A stretch of DNA of 8,711 nucleotides from Endomicrobium sp. (GTDB lineage Bacteria > Elusimicrobiota > Endomicrobiia > Endomicrobiales > Endomicrobiaceae). Below, piece after piece: positions 7,853 to 8,711 of the stretch (positions are counted from its first letter, which is position 1; the number at the start of each line of letters is the position of its first letter). The notes under the pieces are model-generated. The model made no database searches, was not told the DNA's origin, and saw only the letters and a program-made list of their open reading frames with translations. The stretch spans positions 1 through 8,711 of the forward strand of contig JAISDY010000003.1 of assembly GCA_031264425.1 (NCBI GenBank), read 5' to 3'. A program made the translations under genes and the position numbers.

Positions 7853-7923
7853 TCCGGGATTGTGTAATGGTAGCACAAGGGATTTTGGATCCCTTTGTCT
7901 AGGTTCGAATCCTAGTCCCGGAG
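7853..7923 (+). tRNA. trnQ: tRNA-Gln (anticodon UUG)
   Basis: A 71-base cloverleaf. The acceptor stem is TCCGGGA (7853-7859) with TCCCGGA (7916-7922) and discriminator G7923. The D stem is GTG/CAC around TAATGGTAG. The anticodon stem is AGGGA/TCCCT with loop TTTTGGA, giving anticodon TTG. The variable loop is short (TTGT), and the T arm is CTAGG-TTCGAAT-CCTAG. All stems pair without mismatch, and the discriminator G matches bacterial tRNA-Gln. The 3' CCA is not encoded (GTTTTT follows), so a CCA-adding enzyme is required. It starts one base after the ispE stop codon and no usable private promoter is visible, so it is probably processed from the operon transcript. Confidence 0.96.
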
Positions 7924-8178
7924 TTTTTATTTCTTTATACTCCGCTTTATTTAGGTTCACTAAATTTCTGCTTCACAAAAACTCCAGATGCTTTGTAAAA
8001 AATATGAATGTGTGTTGCGAAAATTCTTAAAAAGTACTTATTTATGTTTCAAACGGCTTGAACAAAATCTGAATATAACAAATGTTTAGTACAATTTGAT
8101 TTTACAATCTTATTGAATAAAGGAAGAGAGCCAAAAGTTCAAGAACTCATCAAAGTTATGAGTGAGAATAAGGGAAAC
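7924..8178. other. Intergenic stretch without a convincing gene
   Basis: A run of five T follows the tRNA (7924-7928). A small AT-rich hairpin ATTTAG-GTTCA-CTAAAT (7949-7965) followed by three T could act as a weak terminator but is not strong. A nine-base inverted copy of the tRNA 3' junction (GGAGTTTTT at 7920-7928, AAAAACTCC at 7977-7985) is present. The plus frame is open from 8062 to the TAG at 8239-8241 and reads in a protein-like way around 8095-8180, but it has no plausible start with a ribosome-binding site and runs through the terminator hairpin. I see no RNA gene or CRISPR-like array. Confidence 0.6.
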
Positions 8179-8220
8179 AAAAAAGAACCGCATAGAAATT
8201 ATCCAATCTCTATGCGGTTC
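8179..8220 (-). terminator. Intrinsic terminator of the minus-strand mini-operon
   Basis: A perfect 12-base-pair stem, GAACCGCATAGA (8185-8196) and TCTATGCGGTTC (8209-8220), with a 12-base loop. Read on the minus strand it is followed by TTTTTTG (8184-8178), the U tract expected of a Rho-independent terminator. On the plus strand AAACATG follows, so it is directional. It begins 18 bases after the stop codon of the 82-residue ORF. The loop is longer than usual, but the stem and U tract are strong. Confidence 0.85.
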
Positions 8221-8237
8221 AAACATGTTCTAGCTTA

Positions 8238-8486
8238 TTAGTCTAAGTAGGACATAGTTTTTTTAGATATCTTGCGATCTGTAAGATAATCTATACCATA
8301 AGCTGCCCCACCAATAAGAACTAAAACTCCACCTACGTTTAAAAATGGTCTTAGAGCTAAAACAGCGTTGCCTAAGTGCCACATACCATTAACTAACAAT
8401 TGTCCATAACCAGCTGCAATTTGTGCATTAGCAATAAGACGATAAATAGCGAACCCAGCAAGACCAAAAGCGCCAGCCTTAATCAT
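8238..8486 (-). CDS. Small Gly/Ala-rich membrane protein, unrecognised
   Basis: An 82-residue hydrophobic protein that I do not recognise. Residues about 4-25 (AGAFGLAGFAIYRLIANAQI) and 48-68 (FLNVGGVLVLIGGAAYGIDY) look like membrane helices. Between them is a mildly amphipathic stretch with Trp36 and Arg46. The tail TDRKISKKTMSYLD is charged. It is real rather than a shadow: it is followed by a strong terminator, and its start (ATG 8486) overlaps the stop of an upstream ORF that has a perfect Shine-Dalgarno. Its own site is weak (AGGA four bases upstream), so coupling is likely; a TAG directly precedes the ATG in this frame. Codon use (ATT more than ATA for Ile, CGT and CGC for Arg) differs from the plus-strand genes. 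It could be a holin- or immunity-like protein, or the second part of a split pilin-like (VirB2/TrbC-type) protein; neither is shown. Confidence 0.7.
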   Translation of the reverse strand: MIKAGAFGLAGFAIYRLIANAQIAAGYGQLLVNGMWHLGNAVLALRPFLNVGGVLVLIGGAAYGIDYLTDRKISKKTMSYLD

Positions 8487-8604
8487 CTAGTCCTATTTGG
8501 ACGTTTATTAATTTATTATTCTCTGCAGCAGGAAGAGCAAAAGAACTGGGAGCAACAGAGAGCAAGATCACAAGAGACAAAACAGTACTAAAAAGTTTTT
8601 TCAT
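8479..8604 (-). CDS. 41-residue secreted peptide precursor, unrecognised
   Basis: A short ORF from ATG (8604-8602) to TAA (8481-8479), giving 41 residues. Residues 1-23 form a textbook signal peptide: MKK, a hydrophobic core (LFSTVLSLVILLSVA) and the cleavage motif SSFA before Leu24. Cleavage would release an 18-residue, mildly acidic peptide (LPAAENNKLINVQIGLDD). The Shine-Dalgarno AAGGAGGTGA (8620-8611) is perfect and six bases from the ATG, far better than any other gene here. The stop overlaps the start of the 82-residue ORF by eight bases, in a +1 relation. It may be a secreted peptide of its own, a leader that couples translation of the membrane protein, or the N-terminal part of a protein split by a frameshift. 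No function is assigned. Confidence 0.68.
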   Translation of the reverse strand: MKKLFSTVLSLVILLSVAPSSFALPAAENNKLINVQIGLDD

Positions 8605-8610
8605 AATTTT

Positions 8611-8620
8611 TCACCTCCTT
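8611..8620 (-). promoter_or_regulatory. Consensus Shine-Dalgarno of the 41-residue ORF
   Basis: Minus-strand AAGGAGGTGA is fully complementary to the 16S rRNA 3' end and lies six bases from the ATG within an A-rich leader. It is what makes this short ORF credible and implies strong translation initiation. Confidence 0.85.
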
Positions 8621-8636
8621 TTTTGTTTATTTGTAA

Positions 8637-8663
8637 TCACAGAGATTTAAGTTCTGTGAGAAC
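8637..8663 (-). repeat. Overlapping inverted repeats in the leader or promoter of the mini-operon
   Basis: Two dyads share bases. TCACAGA (8637-8643) and TCTGTGA (8653-8659) are perfect 7-base arms with a 9-base spacer. GTTCT-GTG-AGAAC (8651-8663) is a 13-base palindrome. They cannot both form as hairpins at the same time. They lie 17-43 bases upstream of the Shine-Dalgarno and could be an operator or mutually exclusive leader RNA structures. No convincing -35/-10 pair could be placed upstream in 8660-8711, so whether this is transcribed is unknown. Confidence 0.5.
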
Positions 8664-8711
8664 AGTATTAATATTAGTAGATAGATAGGTTGTTTAGCTG
8701 TCTTTCTATAT

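Noticed and set aside
7791..8030. A 79-codon plus-strand ORF
   Set aside because: It overlaps the ispE 3' end and the whole tRNA-Gln gene in another frame, so it is a chance reading.
8400..8591. A 63-codon plus-strand ORF
   Set aside because: It is antisense to the two minus-strand ORFs, has no Shine-Dalgarno, and its composition is that of a complement strand.

Overview
The window is an AT-rich bacterial chromosome segment. The organism is very probably a diderm: it encodes SurA/PrsA-type exported foldases and a TPR protein with a LolB-like C-terminal region, sitting next to ispE. The low GC, heavy use of AAA, ATA and AGA codons, and this combination of genes would fit an Elusimicrobiota/Endomicrobium-like lineage. 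That placement is an inference from style, not from a marker gene.

Layout, plus strand. Positions 1-477 are the 3' part of ychF (ribosome-binding Obg-family ATPase), with its 5' end outside the window. After 34 bases comes a TerC-family membrane protein (512-1423). A good sigma-70-like promoter (TTGACT-N17-TAAAAT, 1420-1448) overlaps the terC stop codon and probably starts a long operon. In order, the operon encodes a parvulin-type foldase with a lipoprotein signal (1512-2378), a second SurA-like foldase (2405-3454), pdxA (3459-4388), rimI (4403-4831), a 717-residue exported TPR protein with a LolB-like tail (4845-6998), ispE (6964-7851) and tRNA-Gln(UUG) (7853-7923). Gaps are 26, 4, 14 and 13 bases, then a 35-base overlap, then a single base before the tRNA.

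The operon appears to join two widely seen neighbourhoods: surA-pdxA (as in enterobacteria) and TPR-lolB-ispE-tRNA-Gln (as in pseudomonads). Functionally it mixes envelope biogenesis (foldases, possible lipoprotein localisation), cofactor synthesis (pyridoxal phosphate), the MEP isoprenoid pathway and translation (RimI, tRNA-Gln).

The last 790 bases are different. Positions 7924-8178 hold no convincing gene. Then comes a compact, self-contained minus-strand unit: a perfect Shine-Dalgarno, a 41-residue peptide with a signal sequence (8604-8479), an overlapping 82-residue Gly/Ala-rich membrane protein (8486-8238), and a strong intrinsic terminator (8220-8179). I do not recognise either product. 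This mini-operon, its leader inverted repeats and its place just past a tRNA gene are the best candidates for something undescribed.
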